Assembly: GCA_046328475.1 (NCBI GenBank)
Contig: JAXLWN010000026.1
Location: forward strand, 1 to 64,000
Length of the DNA: 64,000 bases
Origin: CADCWN01 sp046328475
Lineage (GTDB): Bacteria > Chloroflexota > Chloroflexia > Thermomicrobiales > CADCWN01
Reading direction: 5' to 3'
Under the pieces are notes generated by a model. That model was not told where the DNA came from. It did not search any database and saw nothing but the letters and a program-made list of their open reading frames with translations. Within the stretch, counting starts at the first letter, position 1; every line of letters starts with the position of its first letter. Positions 15,561 through 24,572 of the stretch are shown here, piece after piece. The translations under genes and the position numbers were made by a program.

Positions 15561-17024
15561 GTGCTGGCGAACACCAGGCGATCACGCGGGCCGCGCCCGC
15601 GCGATGGGGCCGCTTCGGCTGTGCCCGGCGCGGGCGAAAGCACCGCCTCCGCGGCGGTCGCGGTGGATCACGACGAAACCGCCGTGGCAGAACCGCCACC
15701 AACGGTAAGTGAGGGAACCCCTCCCCGCCTGCGCGTCACGTCGTGGGCCGATCTCTGGTCCCGCATTCGGGCTATTCTGGCGCGCGACGCGGTCTGGGTG
15801 CCGCTCACCGTCTTCCTGCTCAGTCGCGCCTACGTCTTTCTCCTCGGCGCGATCGCCATGCAAATCAACCTCGCCCTGCCGCCCGTCGCCGCGCTCCAAT
15901 ATTTCATGCCGGAAATGGCGGGCGCGGCCCACTACCTGCTCCAACCCTGGCGCAACTGGGACGGCCACTGGTATGCGCTCGTCGTCCTGAAGGGCTACGG
16001 CTACCACGAAGCGGTCACCGCCTTCTTCCCGCTCTACCCCGCCCTGCTCGGGGTCGGCAACTGGCTGCTGGACGGGCAGATCGAACTCGCCGGGGTGCTC
16101 ATCTCCAATATTGCCTTCCTCGGCGCGCTCTTCCTGCTCTATCAACTCCTCATCATCGACTTCGATCGCGCCGTGGTGCGCCGCGCGCTGCTCTATATCG
16201 CCCTCTTCCCCACCGCCTACTATTTCAGCGCGGTCTATAGCGAATCACTCTTCCTGCTCGTCTCGGTCGGCTGCCTCCTCGCCGCGCGGCGTGATCGCTG
16301 GTGGATCGCGGGCGCGCTCGGCTTCCTGGCCGCCCTCACGCGCAGCCACGGCATCCTGCTGGTCATCCCGCTCGCGCTGCTGTTCGTGAAGCAGCAAGGC
16401 TGGCATCCGCTCCGCTGGCGGCGCAACCCGGTCCCGATCGCGCTCGTCCCGGGCGGGTTAATGGTCTACTTCATTTACCTGGGCCGCATCTGGAACGATC
16501 CGCTGATCACCCTCCAGGCGCAAAAAGGCTGGGATCGCTACTCGGCCAACCCGATCCAGGCGCTGCAAGCGGGCGCGGACGCCGTGAATGGCTGCGCCGT
16601 GAGCGACTGGAACGCGATCTGGCTCGGCCGGACCGTCGACTTCTGCTGGGCCGATCGCATCAAGGCTGCCCCAACCCTTGCCACCCTCCGCGACCCCCTC
16701 TGGCGCTGGGCGCTCTCAGAGAGCAACTTCGTCGAGTTCGCCGCCACCATCTTCATGATCATCGTCGCGGTCGCCGCCTTCCGCTACCTGCCGCTCGCCT
16801 ACAGCGCCTACCTCGCCGCCGGCATCATCCTCCCGCTCTGGTCCCCCTCGGCCGTCCACCCGCTGATGTCGATGCACCGCTTCGCCCTCGCCCTCTTCCC
16901 CCTCTTTATCGTCCTCGCCCTCGTCGCCAAATGGCGGCCAGTCCACGTCGCCTGGCTCGTCATCTCGACCCTCCTCCTCGCCTTCTTCACCATCCAATTC
17001 GCCTCCTGGCTTTGGGTCGCCTGA
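15561..17024 (+). CDS. PIG-V-like polytopic mannosyltransferase
   Basis: The 487-aa protein has a disordered N-terminal 75 residues followed by about ten hydrophobic helices (e.g. FLLSRAYVFLLGAIAMQ, ALFLLYQLLIIDFD, FALALFPLFIVLALVA). The periplasmic loop after the first helix contains WRNWDGHWYALVVLKGY and FFPLYPALL; the paired Trp-Asp with following YP motif is typical of the PIG-V/GPI mannosyltransferase 2 family, which uses polyprenol-phosphate mannose on the outer face. PTAYYFSAVYSESLFLL and GFLAALTRSHGILL are other family blocks. GTG 15561 follows AAGAGGGGACT. Unlike the transferase loci at 43 and 50 kb, this gene is intact. Confidence 0.8.
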   Translation: MLANTRRSRGPRPRDGAASAVPGAGESTASAAVAVDHDETAVAEPPPTVSEGTPPRLRVTSWADLWSRIRAILARDAVWVPLTVFLLSRAYVFLLGAIAMQINLALPPVAALQYFMPEMAGAAHYLLQPWRNWDGHWYALVVLKGYGYHEAVTAFFPLYPALLGVGNWLLDGQIELAGVLISNIAFLGALFLLYQLLIIDFDRAVVRRALLYIALFPTAYYFSAVYSESLFLLVSVGCLLAARRDRWWIAGALGFLAALTRSHGILLVIPLALLFVKQQGWHPLRWRRNPVPIALVPGGLMVYFIYLGRIWNDPLITLQAQKGWDRYSANPIQALQAGADAVNGCAVSDWNAIWLGRTVDFCWADRIKAAPTLATLRDPLWRWALSESNFVEFAATIFMIIVAVAAFRYLPLAYSAYLAAGIILPLWSPSAVHPLMSMHRFALALFPLFIVLALVAKWRPVHVAWLVISTLLLAFFTIQFASWLWVA

Positions 17025-17029
17025 AAAAC

Positions 17030-17116
17030 GAAAAGTACGAAGTACGAAGTTGGAAGTACGAATTAAGATCCGGGTTGCTCCGGTCCCACTTCGTACTTCG
17101 TCGTTCGTACTTCGTC
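17030..17116. repeat. Inverted ACTTCGT array (second locus)
   Basis: Left arm AAGTACGAAGTACGAAGTTGG, right arm ACTTCGTACTTCGTCGTTCG, core about 30 bases. It sits between two convergent stops (17024 and 17117) and uses the same unit as 10802-10890. Confidence 0.85.
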
Positions 17117-17467
17117 TTATCCCAACAGCCGCGCAACCAGTTGCAAAACCTGGTCGATATCGAATGGTTTGGCGAGGTAGTGCGTCTCGGGAATTGCCGG
17201 AGGCTGCCGCACCGCACTCATCAAGATGATCGGCGTCGTCGGCTCGGCCACCTCGCCTGCGCGCACACGCCTGGCCAGGTCGGTCCCGGTCAACTTCGGC
17301 ATCATGACATCGGTGATGATCAAATGGGGACGCTCGCGCTGCACCGCATGCAGGGCCTCCTCGCCATCATAGGCGCGGAGCACGCGATACTGCTCGTCCT
17401 CCAACAACGTGGCGAGGAGGTCAACGATGAATTCCTCATCGTCGGCGATGAGGATCGTTCTCGTCAT
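17117..17467 (-). CDS. Stand-alone response regulator receiver protein
   Basis: The 116-aa protein is a bare CheY-like receiver: acidic pair D9-D10 (ILIADDEEF), phosphoacceptor D53 in LIITDVMMPKLTG, S84 in ILMSA and K100 in YLAKPFD, all in the expected places. There is no output domain, so it likely works by protein contact or phosphotransfer. No kinase gene adjoins; the GAF-GGDEF-HD-GYP gene lies downstream at 18.9-23.8 kb. Its ribosome-binding site is weak. Confidence 0.9.
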   Translation of the reverse strand: MTRTILIADDEEFIVDLLATLLEDEQYRVLRAYDGEEALHAVQRERPHLIITDVMMPKLTGTDLARRVRAGEVAEPTTPIILMSAVRQPPAIPETHYLAKPFDIDQVLQLVARLLG

Positions 17468-17587
17468 AGGTCGTCTCGGTCCCGCTTATCCCCGGCCCAC
17501 GCGGACATAGGTCGCCCACAGCGACAGCGATCACTGCCGGGGTTCTCCATGCAAGACCCGTACCATAACTCCCGACCCGGACAACAC

Positions 17588-17622
17588 GGCGCGGGCGGGG
17601 TGCCGAAGCCCCCGCCCGCGCC
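17588..17622. terminator. Perfect 13-bp GC hairpin
   Basis: GGCGCGGGCGGGG and its exact complement around a nine-base loop, located between the 17652 gene (upstream on the minus strand) and the response regulator. There is no T-tract on either side, so termination would be weak; an attenuating or stabilising hairpin is equally possible. Confidence 0.45.
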
Positions 17623-17651
17623 ATTGCCACTCAGAATCCGTGAGCCGCGAT

Positions 17652-17834
17652 TTACAGGAGGTACAACTGGCGATCCAGCGCCGCCCGCAGGTCGCGCTGC
17701 GCCTCGCTCGCCGTCGGCACGCCCGCGTCACCGGCGCTGGCACTGATGAGCTTGCTGTAATACTGCTCAAAAGTCGGATTCAACTTCGTGTTCGGCTTCA
17801 TCGCCAGCACGAGCCGCTGCAGGATGGTCATCAT
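17652..17834 (-). CDS. Small hypothetical protein (60 aa)
   Basis: It begins MMTILQRLVLAMKPNTKLNP and ends RDLRAALDRQLYLL; it is soluble, mostly helical by composition, with no known domain. Start ATG 17834 has a good AAAGGGG seven bases upstream, the main reason to believe it is expressed. It lies divergent from the 85-aa gene at 17967. Confidence 0.55.
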   Translation of the reverse strand: MMTILQRLVLAMKPNTKLNPTFEQYYSKLISASAGDAGVPTASEAQRDLRAALDRQLYLL

Positions 17835-17966
17835 CGACCCCTTTCGTATTACTCTCCGGTAGCGCCATTGCTACCATCTACTATAATACTTGCAACGACA
17901 CATTTATTCCAGGTTTTTCCTATTGAGATCCACAGAAAGTACTAGCCGCAGAGAGCGAGGTGAGCA

Positions 17967-18224
17967 ATGTCCACGACCGATCCACAGCCAGCGCGCAAGC
18001 GCCCAGCCCCCGAGACGGCGAAAGACCTCCTCGGGCAACTCGATACCGCCCTGAGCCGCATCGCCCGCGCCCGCGCTGTCGCCGAATCCGCCGGCTTCAC
18101 CCACGCCGCCGCCGCCCTGGCCGCCGCCGAGCAAAACATCGACGCAACCCTGGAAGCCCTGGAAACCGCCCTACAGGCAGACCTGGCCGTAATACTCCAG
18201 GCAAACACAACCACCAACCAGTAA
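17967..18224 (+). CDS. Small hypothetical helical protein (85 aa)
   Basis: ATG 17967 follows GAGGTGAGCA. The protein (MSTTDPQPARKRPAPETAKD...) has a charged start then one long Ala/Leu/Glu-rich stretch (ALSRIARARAVAESAG, EALETALQADLAV) that should form a helical hairpin or coiled coil. No family recognised. The gap upstream (17835-17966) carries TATAAT at 17882-17887 without a clear -35. Confidence 0.5.
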   Translation: MSTTDPQPARKRPAPETAKDLLGQLDTALSRIARARAVAESAGFTHAAAALAAAEQNIDATLEALETALQADLAVILQANTTTNQ

Positions 18225-18239
18225 CGAGGAACCGGTTCT

Positions 18240-18306
18240 GCGTTCAAGGTTCAGGTTTTAGGTTCTACCGTCCCCAACTTTGAACTTTGAACCTTGAACT
18301 TTGAAC
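18240..18306. repeat. GTTCAAGG/TTGAACTT inverted octamer array
   Basis: Left units GTTCAAGGTTCAGG and right units CTTTGAACTTTGAACC are complementary around a short core. It lies between the convergent genes ending at 18224 and 18314. Confidence 0.8.
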
Positions 18307-18313
18307 CACGTCC

Positions 18314-18643
18314 TCATCCCTCGTTCTTCGTCCCCTGCGCGACATTCTCCCGCAACGGTGCAGGCCGGAGATAGATCAAATACTCATTAAAGCCAACCTT
18401 GAGAATCCGCTTAATCAAATATCGGTCGCCCCGCTCCGTGAACGACTTCCCGACCTCGTACCGGTTGATGCGCACTTCCTGGGCCGTCTTGCTAACGATC
18501 TCCCAGGTCGTCTTGCCGCACGCGCGGCAGCGGTAATACTGATCGTTCGTATCGGTCTTGCCCGTATAGCCGCGTTGCACAGTCTCAATGTCGGCGCTCT
18601 CGCACCACGGACAGCGCCGTCCCCCGCCGACGTTCGCCCCCAT
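18314..18643 (-). CDS. Zinc-ribbon protein of unknown function (109 aa)
   Basis: The protein starts MGANVGGGRRCPWCESADIE and has a second pair in YYRCRACGKTTWEIV, giving a CxxC-x(22-25)-CxxC zinc ribbon typical of nucleic-acid-binding or transcription-associated mini-proteins. The C-terminal half has short beta-type segments (DRYLIKRILKVGFNEYLIYLR) and a basic/acidic tail. ATG 18643 is the first start after GGGAGCGAACAGG. No neighbour gives its role away. Confidence 0.65.
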   Translation of the reverse strand: MGANVGGGRRCPWCESADIETVQRGYTGKTDTNDQYYRCRACGKTTWEIVSKTAQEVRINRYEVGKSFTERGDRYLIKRILKVGFNEYLIYLRPAPLRENVAQGTKNEG

Positions 18644-18875
18644 CCTGTTCGCTCCCCATCCTGCCAACCATCCGCCCGCGCCGTGCCGAGATTGTAGACG
18701 ATCCCATGGGCAGTCGCTAGCAGTGCAGCAGCGCACAGGAGAACAGGCGAACAGGCGAGCAGGCGACATCTCCCCCACACGCCATCGCCCAGAAAACGGG
18801 TCACCCCCGCTCCTCGCGGCGGGTACCCACCGCAGTGGGTGCGGAGCCGGGGGTGAGGACTAACCCCACGAACAC

Positions 18876-18932
18876 ACTGACGCACTGACCTCTGACCTCT
18901 GACCTCTGCCTACTGCCTACTGCCTCCTAACC
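18876..18932. repeat. TCTGACC and TACTGCC heptamer arrays
   Basis: CACTGAC units are followed by three TCTGACC and three TACTGCC units, all in one direction. The end overlaps the giant GAF gene: its last codons (G-S-R-Q) and stop TAG at 18912-18910 are written in AGGCAGT units. Confidence 0.82.
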
Positions 18933-21900
18933 CCCCGCCCGCAATCGCCTCGCAGAAGATCGCCACCAGGCCGGGATCGAACTGGTTCCCCGCGCCCGCG
19001 CGGAGCTGCCCGAGCGCCTCCGACACGCTGAGCCCCCGGCGATACGGCCGGTCGAGCGTCATCGCGCTATACGCATCGGCGACGATCATGATCCGCCCCA
19101 GCAGCGGCACCGCCTCGCCCGCCAACCCGCGCGGATAGCCCCGGCCATCCCAGCGCTCGTGGTGGTGCATCACCGGCTCCAGGATCTCCTGCAGCCCGGG
19201 CGCACCCCGGATGATCAACTCGCTGAACTCGACATGCTGCCGCATCACCTGCCACTCATCCTCGGTCAGTTGCCCCGGCTTGCGGAGAATACGGTCGGGG
19301 ATACTCACCTTGCCCACATCGTGCAGCAGCCCCGCCGTCCGCAGTGTCGCAACCTCGTGCTCCGGCAGCTGCAGCGCCCGCGCCAGCAACACCGCCGCGT
19401 CGGCAACCACCTGGCTGTGGGCGACCGTGTAGTGATCCTTGGCATCCACCGCCAGCACCAGACCCTCGATCACCCCGAAGCTGGCGTTGGAGACCAGCGC
19501 CATCCCGCTCTCCTCGCCCGCCGCATGGTCGGGCGCGGCCAGCGGGCGACCCCCGCGCTTATTGGCATAGAGCGCCCCGTCCGCGCGCGTCACCAACTCG
19601 TGGCGATCCTTCGCGTCGCGAGGGTAGACCGCGATCCCCGCGCTCACGCGCAGCGGGATTGTCCCGCCCGGCCGGTGCCCCGCAAACTGGGCCGTGTCGG
19701 CCCTGATCCCGATGCTGCGGCAATGGGTCTGCACCCGCTCAACCAGCGCCAGCGCCCCCTCGTGCGTCGTCTCCGGCAGAATCAGGCAAAACTCATCCCC
19801 GCCATAGCGCGCGATCACATCGGTGTCGCGCGCCTCCGCGCGCAAGATAGCCGCCGTCGCGCGCAGAATCTGGTCGCCCGCCGGGTGCCCATAGGTGTCG
19901 TTGAAGAGCTTAAAGTTGTCCAGGTCGATCATCACCACCGCCAGCGACCGACCATGCCGCGCGGCGCGAGCGATCTCCTGGTCGAGTCGTTCCTGCATGT
20001 TGCGGTGGTTCAGCAACCCGGTCAGCGGATCGGTCACCGCCAGCGTCCGCGCCTCCTGGTAGAGGCGCGCATTCTCCAGCGTCGCGGCGATCTGGTTGGC
20101 CAGGGTGCCGAGGGTGGCTGTCTCCTCGTCCGCGAATGCCACTTCGCGTCGCCACAGCGCCATCGCCCCGGTGATCCGGCCGTTGACCACCAGCGGGATA
20201 CCCAGCCACGGCGCATTCGGGCGCTCCGGATCGGACCCCTTCGGGATCAGGCCGCGCCGGTGGCACTCGGCGGTGTAGTCGGCGACGCGCAATGTCGCTT
20301 GCCCCTGCAGAACCGCCCATGCCAGTCCTTCGCCCGAGCTCCGCGCGATCGACTGTTCCCACTCCGGGCGGCGTTCCCCATCCTCGACATAGAGGCAGAA
20401 CTGCAACTCCTCGGTCTGTTCGTGCCACAAGGCCAGCCAGCAACCAGCGATCCGCGTGATGCGCCCCAGGTGCCCCCAGACCGAATTCAGGAAGCGCTCG
20501 AAGTCGATCTCCGCGCTCAGCTGATGCGCGATATCGTTCAGCACCTCCAGGCGTGCGGCGCGCTCCTGCGCCTCGGCGAACAGGCGGGCGTTGTGGACGG
20601 CCAATGCCGCCTGGTTCGCCAGGCGGATCAGGATCGCCTCGTCCCGCGCCGTGAACTCCCGCCGCTCGTCGGTCACGACCAGCAGCACACCCAGCGCCTG
20701 GTCGCCAAGCAGAATCGGCACGGCCAGCACCGCCCTCGGTCCCCGCTCCCTGATCCAGCGGTCGTAGCCAGGGTTGTGCGCAAAATGCCGAGCATCGCTG
20801 TAGTTCGCCGTCGAAATCGGTCGGCGCGTGCGCCAGACCGCGCCGGTCAATCCCACATCGGGCGCTGTGGCGCTGCCAACCGCCCGCAGGCAACGCTCGC
20901 CACTCCCGGCGACGACCCGCAACAGGTTGGTCGCCGGCTCATGGAGCATGATCAACGAACCGATCATCCCGAACAGCGCCCTGGCATGGTCCGCGATGCG
21001 CTGGAGGAGCGTGTCGCCGTCGAGCGAAGCAGCGAGGTCGCGGGCGATCGCGTTGAACGTCGCCTCTTCGCGCCTCTGCCGCTCCGCCGCCTCGTAGAGC
21101 CGCGCATTCTCCATCGCCGTCGCGATTTGCCCGACTATCAGCTCGAGCGTTTCGCACACTTCGGGTGCCAGCGCACTTCCCCAGTGCCAGGTCGTCACCG
21201 CACCGATTGCCTTCCCCCCGACAACGAGCGGGAAGCATCCCCAGGCGCGCCCAGACTGATCCGCCAGCGGCCCGTGCGGCGTGAATCCATGCTTGCGGCA
21301 CTCCGCAGCGTAGTCATCGGTGATAATCGCCCGCTGCTCGGCCAGGACTGTGTCGATGAGCGACGGACCAAGGGGCAGCGGGCGGGTGAGTTCGGCGGGG
21401 TCGCGTCGCTCTCCCTCCTCAACCCAGAGGTACATCCGCAGGCAGGCATTCTCCTCGTCGAGCAGTCCCAACCAGAAGCCCTGCGGGCCGACCAATCGAA
21501 TGAGATGCCGCTGGAGTGCATCGAGCAATCCCGCCAGATCAAGAGTGGCGCTGAGATCGCGGCCGATCTCGCGCAACGTCTCGGCACGTGCGGCGCGTTG
21601 CTGCTCGGCGGCGAAGAGGCGCGCGTTGCGCACCGCCAGCGCCGCCTGCGTCGCCAGCCGCCCCAAAATCGCCTCGTCCCGCGTCGTGAACTCGCGCCGC
21701 TCGTCGGCAATCGCCGCCAGCACGCCCAGCGGCTGGTCACCGAGCAGGATCGGCACGCCGAGGATCGACTGCGCGCTGCGCTCGTCCGACCACTGATCAA
21801 ATTCGGGAATGTGTGCGAAGCGCTCATCATCCGAGTAATTGCTGGTCGAGAACGCGCGGCGCGTGCGCCAGACGATCCCGCTCATCCCGACCTCGGGCGT

Positions 21901-23763
21901 GGAGGTGAAACCGATGAACCGCTCGACCCCCCGGCCACTCCCCGCGACCACCTTCAGCAGCCCCGACGCCGGATCGTGGAGCGTCAGCCGCGCCGCCGTG
22001 ACACCGAGCAGCGCCCGGGTGTGATCCGCGATCCGCTGCAACAGGATCTCGCCGTCGAGGGAGGCGGCGAGATCGCGGGCGATGTCGTTGAACGCCGCCT
22101 CCTCGCGCCGTTGCTGCTCGGCCGCCTCGTAGAGCCGGGCATTGTCCAGCGCCGTGGCGATCTGACCCGCCAGCATCTCCAGGGCCGCGACCGACTCGGC
22201 GTCAATCGGCTCATTCCAGCGCCACACCGCCATCGCCCCGATCGTGCGCCCCCCAACCTGGAGGGGCAAACCGAGCCAGATGCGATTCGGCTCGTCAGCC
22301 TGGAACCCGGCGGTGGGGATACCGCGCCGCTCGCATTCCCGCACGTAGTCAGCGGTCAGGATGCTACGCCCCGCCTCCACGACTTCCCGGAACATCGATC
22401 GCGGGAGCGGCAATGGCAATGGCCCCTCGGCTTCGGGACGCCGCTCGCCATCTTCCACCCAGAGGATCAACCGCGCCCCATGCGCCTCGTCGCACAGCCC
22501 CACCCAGCAGCTGGCCAGCCCGGTCAGCTGTTTGAGATGCAGGCGCAGGCTGTCGAATAAACGCGTCAGGTCGAGGTTGGCGCTGAGATCGCGGCCGATC
22601 TCGCGCAGTGCCTCGGCGCGGGCGGCGCGCTGCTGCTCGGCGGCGAAGAGGCGCGCGTTGCGCACCGCCAGCGCCGCCTGCGTCGCCAGCCGCCCCAGGA
22701 TCACCTCATCCCGCGCCGTGAAGTGCCGCCGCTCCCGCGTGCTCGCCTGCAACACCCCCAACCGCTCCCCGTTGAGCGTGATCGGCATCCCGATCGCGGA
22801 AGCCCAGGCACCCATCGTCGGGTCGTCGCGGATCGGCACCGGCGGGATAAAGCGTCCGTCGTTCAGATAATCGTGGGCGATGATCGACCGGCCTGTTCGC
22901 CAGACATATCCACTCATGCCCTCGTCCGATCGCACCTGTGTGACAAATGCTTCGGGGGTGTCGGCGTTAAAGCCGCGCACATGCAGGTGGTCCGTCGCCG
23001 GATCGTAGAGCGTAATCAGTGCCGCGTCGCAGCCAAGCAGGCTCCGGGTGTGACGGACGATGTGATCGAAGGTGGCTTTACCGTCGAGGGATCCGGCGAG
23101 GTCGCGGGCGATCGCGTTGAACGCCACCTCTTCGCGGTGGCGCTGCTCGGCCCGTGCGTAAAGGCGCGCATTGTCGAGTGCGGGGGCGCTCTGCTCGGCG
23201 AGCGCTTGCAGCAACTCGACTACCTCGGCATCAATCGGGCCATCCCAGCGCCAGGCGGCCAGCGCGCCGATCACCCGCTCGCCCACCCGCAGCGGCACAC
23301 CGATCCAGGCGCGTCCCGGTCGCTCGGCCTGCGCCCCCACCGGGCAGAAGTTGCGTCGTCGGCACTCGGCCAGATAATCGTCGGTCAGGATCGGACGCCC
23401 CTCGAACAGGAGCGCCTCCCACATCGTCGTCGGTGCCCGCGACGGGCTCCCCGGCTGCGGAATGCGCCCCGGTATCACCCCATCCTGCCCCGAGGCATCG
23501 TGCAGGAGGACGGTGTCGGCTTCGCCATCGACGATCGCAATCCAGCACTCGTCCAACCCGGTTAGTTGCAGGATGACACGCTGGAGTGTGGCGAGTTGGC
23601 GCTCCGCGTTCAGGTCGGCGTTCAACTCGGTGACGATCCGGCAGAGCTGCTCGGCCCGGTCGGCCCGCAGGCGCTCGTCTCGGTAGCGCCGGGCCAGGAG
23701 GTCGCGCGCCTCGTCGCGGTCATCCGGGCGCTGCCTGGCCTCGGCCACCTCCCCGGTTGCCAT
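18910..23763 (-). CDS. Seven-GAF sensor with GGDEF and HD-GYP domains (c-di-GMP turnover)
   Basis: This protein of about 1617 aa synthesises and/or breaks down c-di-GMP under control of seven GAF domains spanning residues 40-1240. Two GAF subtypes alternate A-B-A-B-A-B-A: type A has a block like LTDDYLAECRRRNF and IGVPLRVGERVIGA; type B has MSGYVWRTGR. The A-B pair repeats every ~345 aa (~1.03 kb), so the gene grew by tandem duplication. GGDEF follows (AVTDPLTGLLNHRNM, intact RYGGDEF near 1320), then HD-GYP with all key residues (HDVGKVSIPDR near 1480; HHERWDGRGYP near 1540). No membrane segment or histidine kinase domain is present. Start ATG 23763 is uncertain; GTG at about 23799 has a better ribosome-binding site. 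Confidence 0.92.
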   Translation of the reverse strand: MATGEVAEARQRPDDRDEARDLLARRYRDERLRADRAEQLCRIVTELNADLNAERQLATLQRVILQLTGLDECWIAIVDGEADTVLLHDASGQDGVIPGRIPQPGSPSRAPTTMWEALLFEGRPILTDDYLAECRRRNFCPVGAQAERPGRAWIGVPLRVGERVIGALAAWRWDGPIDAEVVELLQALAEQSAPALDNARLYARAEQRHREEVAFNAIARDLAGSLDGKATFDHIVRHTRSLLGCDAALITLYDPATDHLHVRGFNADTPEAFVTQVRSDEGMSGYVWRTGRSIIAHDYLNDGRFIPPVPIRDDPTMGAWASAIGMPITLNGERLGVLQASTRERRHFTARDEVILGRLATQAALAVRNARLFAAEQQRAARAEALREIGRDLSANLDLTRLFDSLRLHLKQLTGLASCWVGLCDEAHGARLILWVEDGERRPEAEGPLPLPLPRSMFREVVEAGRSILTADYVRECERRGIPTAGFQADEPNRIWLGLPLQVGGRTIGAMAVWRWNEPIDAESVAALEMLAGQIATALDNARLYEAAEQQRREEAAFNDIARDLAASLDGEILLQRIADHTRALLGVTAARLTLHDPASGLLKVVAGSGRGVERFIGFTSTPEVGMSGIVWRTRRAFSTSNYSDDERFAHIPEFDQWSDERSAQSILGVPILLGDQPLGVLAAIADERREFTTRDEAILGRLATQAALAVRNARLFAAEQQRAARAETLREIGRDLSATLDLAGLLDALQRHLIRLVGPQGFWLGLLDEENACLRMYLWVEEGERRDPAELTRPLPLGPSLIDTVLAEQRAIITDDYAAECRKHGFTPHGPLADQSGRAWGCFPLVVGGKAIGAVTTWHWGSALAPEVCETLELIVGQIATAMENARLYEAAERQRREEATFNAIARDLAASLDGDTLLQRIADHARALFGMIGSLIMLHEPATNLLRVVAGSGERCLRAVGSATAPDVGLTGAVWRTRRPISTANYSDARHFAHNPGYDRWIRERGPRAVLAVPILLGDQALGVLLVVTDERREFTARDEAILIRLANQAALAVHNARLFAEAQERAARLEVLNDIAHQLSAEIDFERFLNSVWGHLGRITRIAGCWLALWHEQTEELQFCLYVEDGERRPEWEQSIARSSGEGLAWAVLQGQATLRVADYTAECHRRGLIPKGSDPERPNAPWLGIPLVVNGRITGAMALWRREVAFADEETATLGTLANQIAATLENARLYQEARTLAVTDPLTGLLNHRNMQERLDQEIARAARHGRSLAVVMIDLDNFKLFNDTYGHPAGDQILRATAAILRAEARDTDVIARYGGDEFCLILPETTHEGALALVERVQTHCRSIGIRADTAQFAGHRPGGTIPLRVSAGIAVYPRDAKDRHELVTRADGALYANKRGGRPLAAPDHAAGEESGMALVSNASFGVIEGLVLAVDAKDHYTVAHSQVVADAAVLLARALQLPEHEVATLRTAGLLHDVGKVSIPDRILRKPGQLTEDEWQVMRQHVEFSELIIRGAPGLQEILEPVMHHHERWDGRGYPRGLAGEAVPLLGRIMIVADAYSAMTLDRPYRRGLSVSEALGQLRAGAGNQFDPGLVAIFCEAIAGGGLGGSRQ

Positions 23764-23984
23764 CGCCGCTGCCTGCCCGCCCGAACCGCCCCTGCTCACG
23801 TTCACCCCCCACCGGGTAGCGCCGCGCAAACGCGACGCCACAATACCCGGCCCGCTGCGCCACCATCTAACGATAGAGGACGGCAACGGGGGGAACAATC
23901 GCCCAAATGGATCGAACGGGGCGGGCCAAAGGTCTCATATCGGCGGACTGCTGGTAGTACTGCGGAAGCGGTGCCCTCGCCCGG

Positions 23985-24524
23985 CTACTGCGGCAGCCCC
24001 GCGCGCTGAAACGCCGCGCGCAACTCGGCTGGCAGCCGGCGCGGGCGGCCATCGGCCACCCCCACCCAGGCCCAGTAGGTGCGCGCCCGCACGAGCGGGG
24101 TGGTGGGCAGCGCGAAGCCCGGCGCGAGGAAGTGATCGGCCGGGAGGCCGCCATCCTGCTGGTCGAGGCGACCCAGGACATACTCCCGCACCGCCTGCGC
24201 CCCCTTCTGCTCGCCGATCCAGGTCACCACCACCAGCAGATCCCCCGCCATTGCCGGGCGCAAATAATCGATCTCGTGCCGGCGCGCGATGAACAGCCCG
24301 CCGAGTTCGCGCAGCCGCTCGCCATCGTACCCGAGCGCCGCCGAATGCTCGATCCCCGCCTGCTCCAGATAATTCAGATAGACCGCATTATTGACATGCC
24401 CCAGCGCATCCATCTCGTGATGCCGCACGCGAAAATATGCCGCATACCCGTGGGGGGGCGAATCGGGGGGGGGGGGGGGGGCGCTATCTCCTTCGCTGTT
24501 GGCCCGAATGTCACCCACAGCCAC
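23985..24524 (-). CDS. Hotdog-fold acyl-CoA thioesterase (4HBT type) with a poly-C tract near its start
   Basis: The core AYFRVRHHEMDALGHVNNAV matches the active-site strand of 4-hydroxybenzoyl-CoA/YbgC-type thioesterases (Asp within HxxxDxxGHVNN), followed by EQAGIEHSAALG and FIARRHEIDYLRPAMAGD. The predicted ~179-aa protein would hydrolyse short acyl-CoA or aryl-CoA thioesters in the cytoplasm. The start is taken as GTG 24524 (GAGGGGGC upstream); GTG 24518 also fits. Between this start and the first core strand lies a run of 17 C, in frame here. No start downstream of the tract preserves the first strand. It follows the MFS gene by 48 bases on the same strand. Confidence 0.82.
   Translation of the reverse strand: MAVGDIRANSEGDSAPPPPPDSPPHGYAAYFRVRHHEMDALGHVNNAVYLNYLEQAGIEHSAALGYDGERLRELGGLFIARRHEIDYLRPAMAGDLLVVVTWIGEQKGAQAVREYVLGRLDQQDGGLPADHFLAPGFALPTTPLVRARTYWAWVGVADGRPRRLPAELRAAFQRAGLPQ
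24465..24481. repeat. Homopolymer of 17 G (17 C in the thioesterase coding strand)
   Basis: An uninterrupted 17-base G run, the longest homopolymer I noticed in the window, lies inside the 5' coding region of the thioesterase gene. A shorter run of seven G lies at 24452-24458. Length 17 keeps the frame open; 16 or 18 would not. Confidence 0.9.
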
Positions 24525-24572
24525 GCCCCCTCGCCCGTTCGCCCGCTCGCCTGTTCTCCCGTTCATTCCCCA

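Noticed and set aside
19159..22560. 1133-codon plus-strand open frame opposite the GAF gene
   Set aside because: Antisense shadow of a strong gene; Arg/Gln/Pro-rich text with no family.
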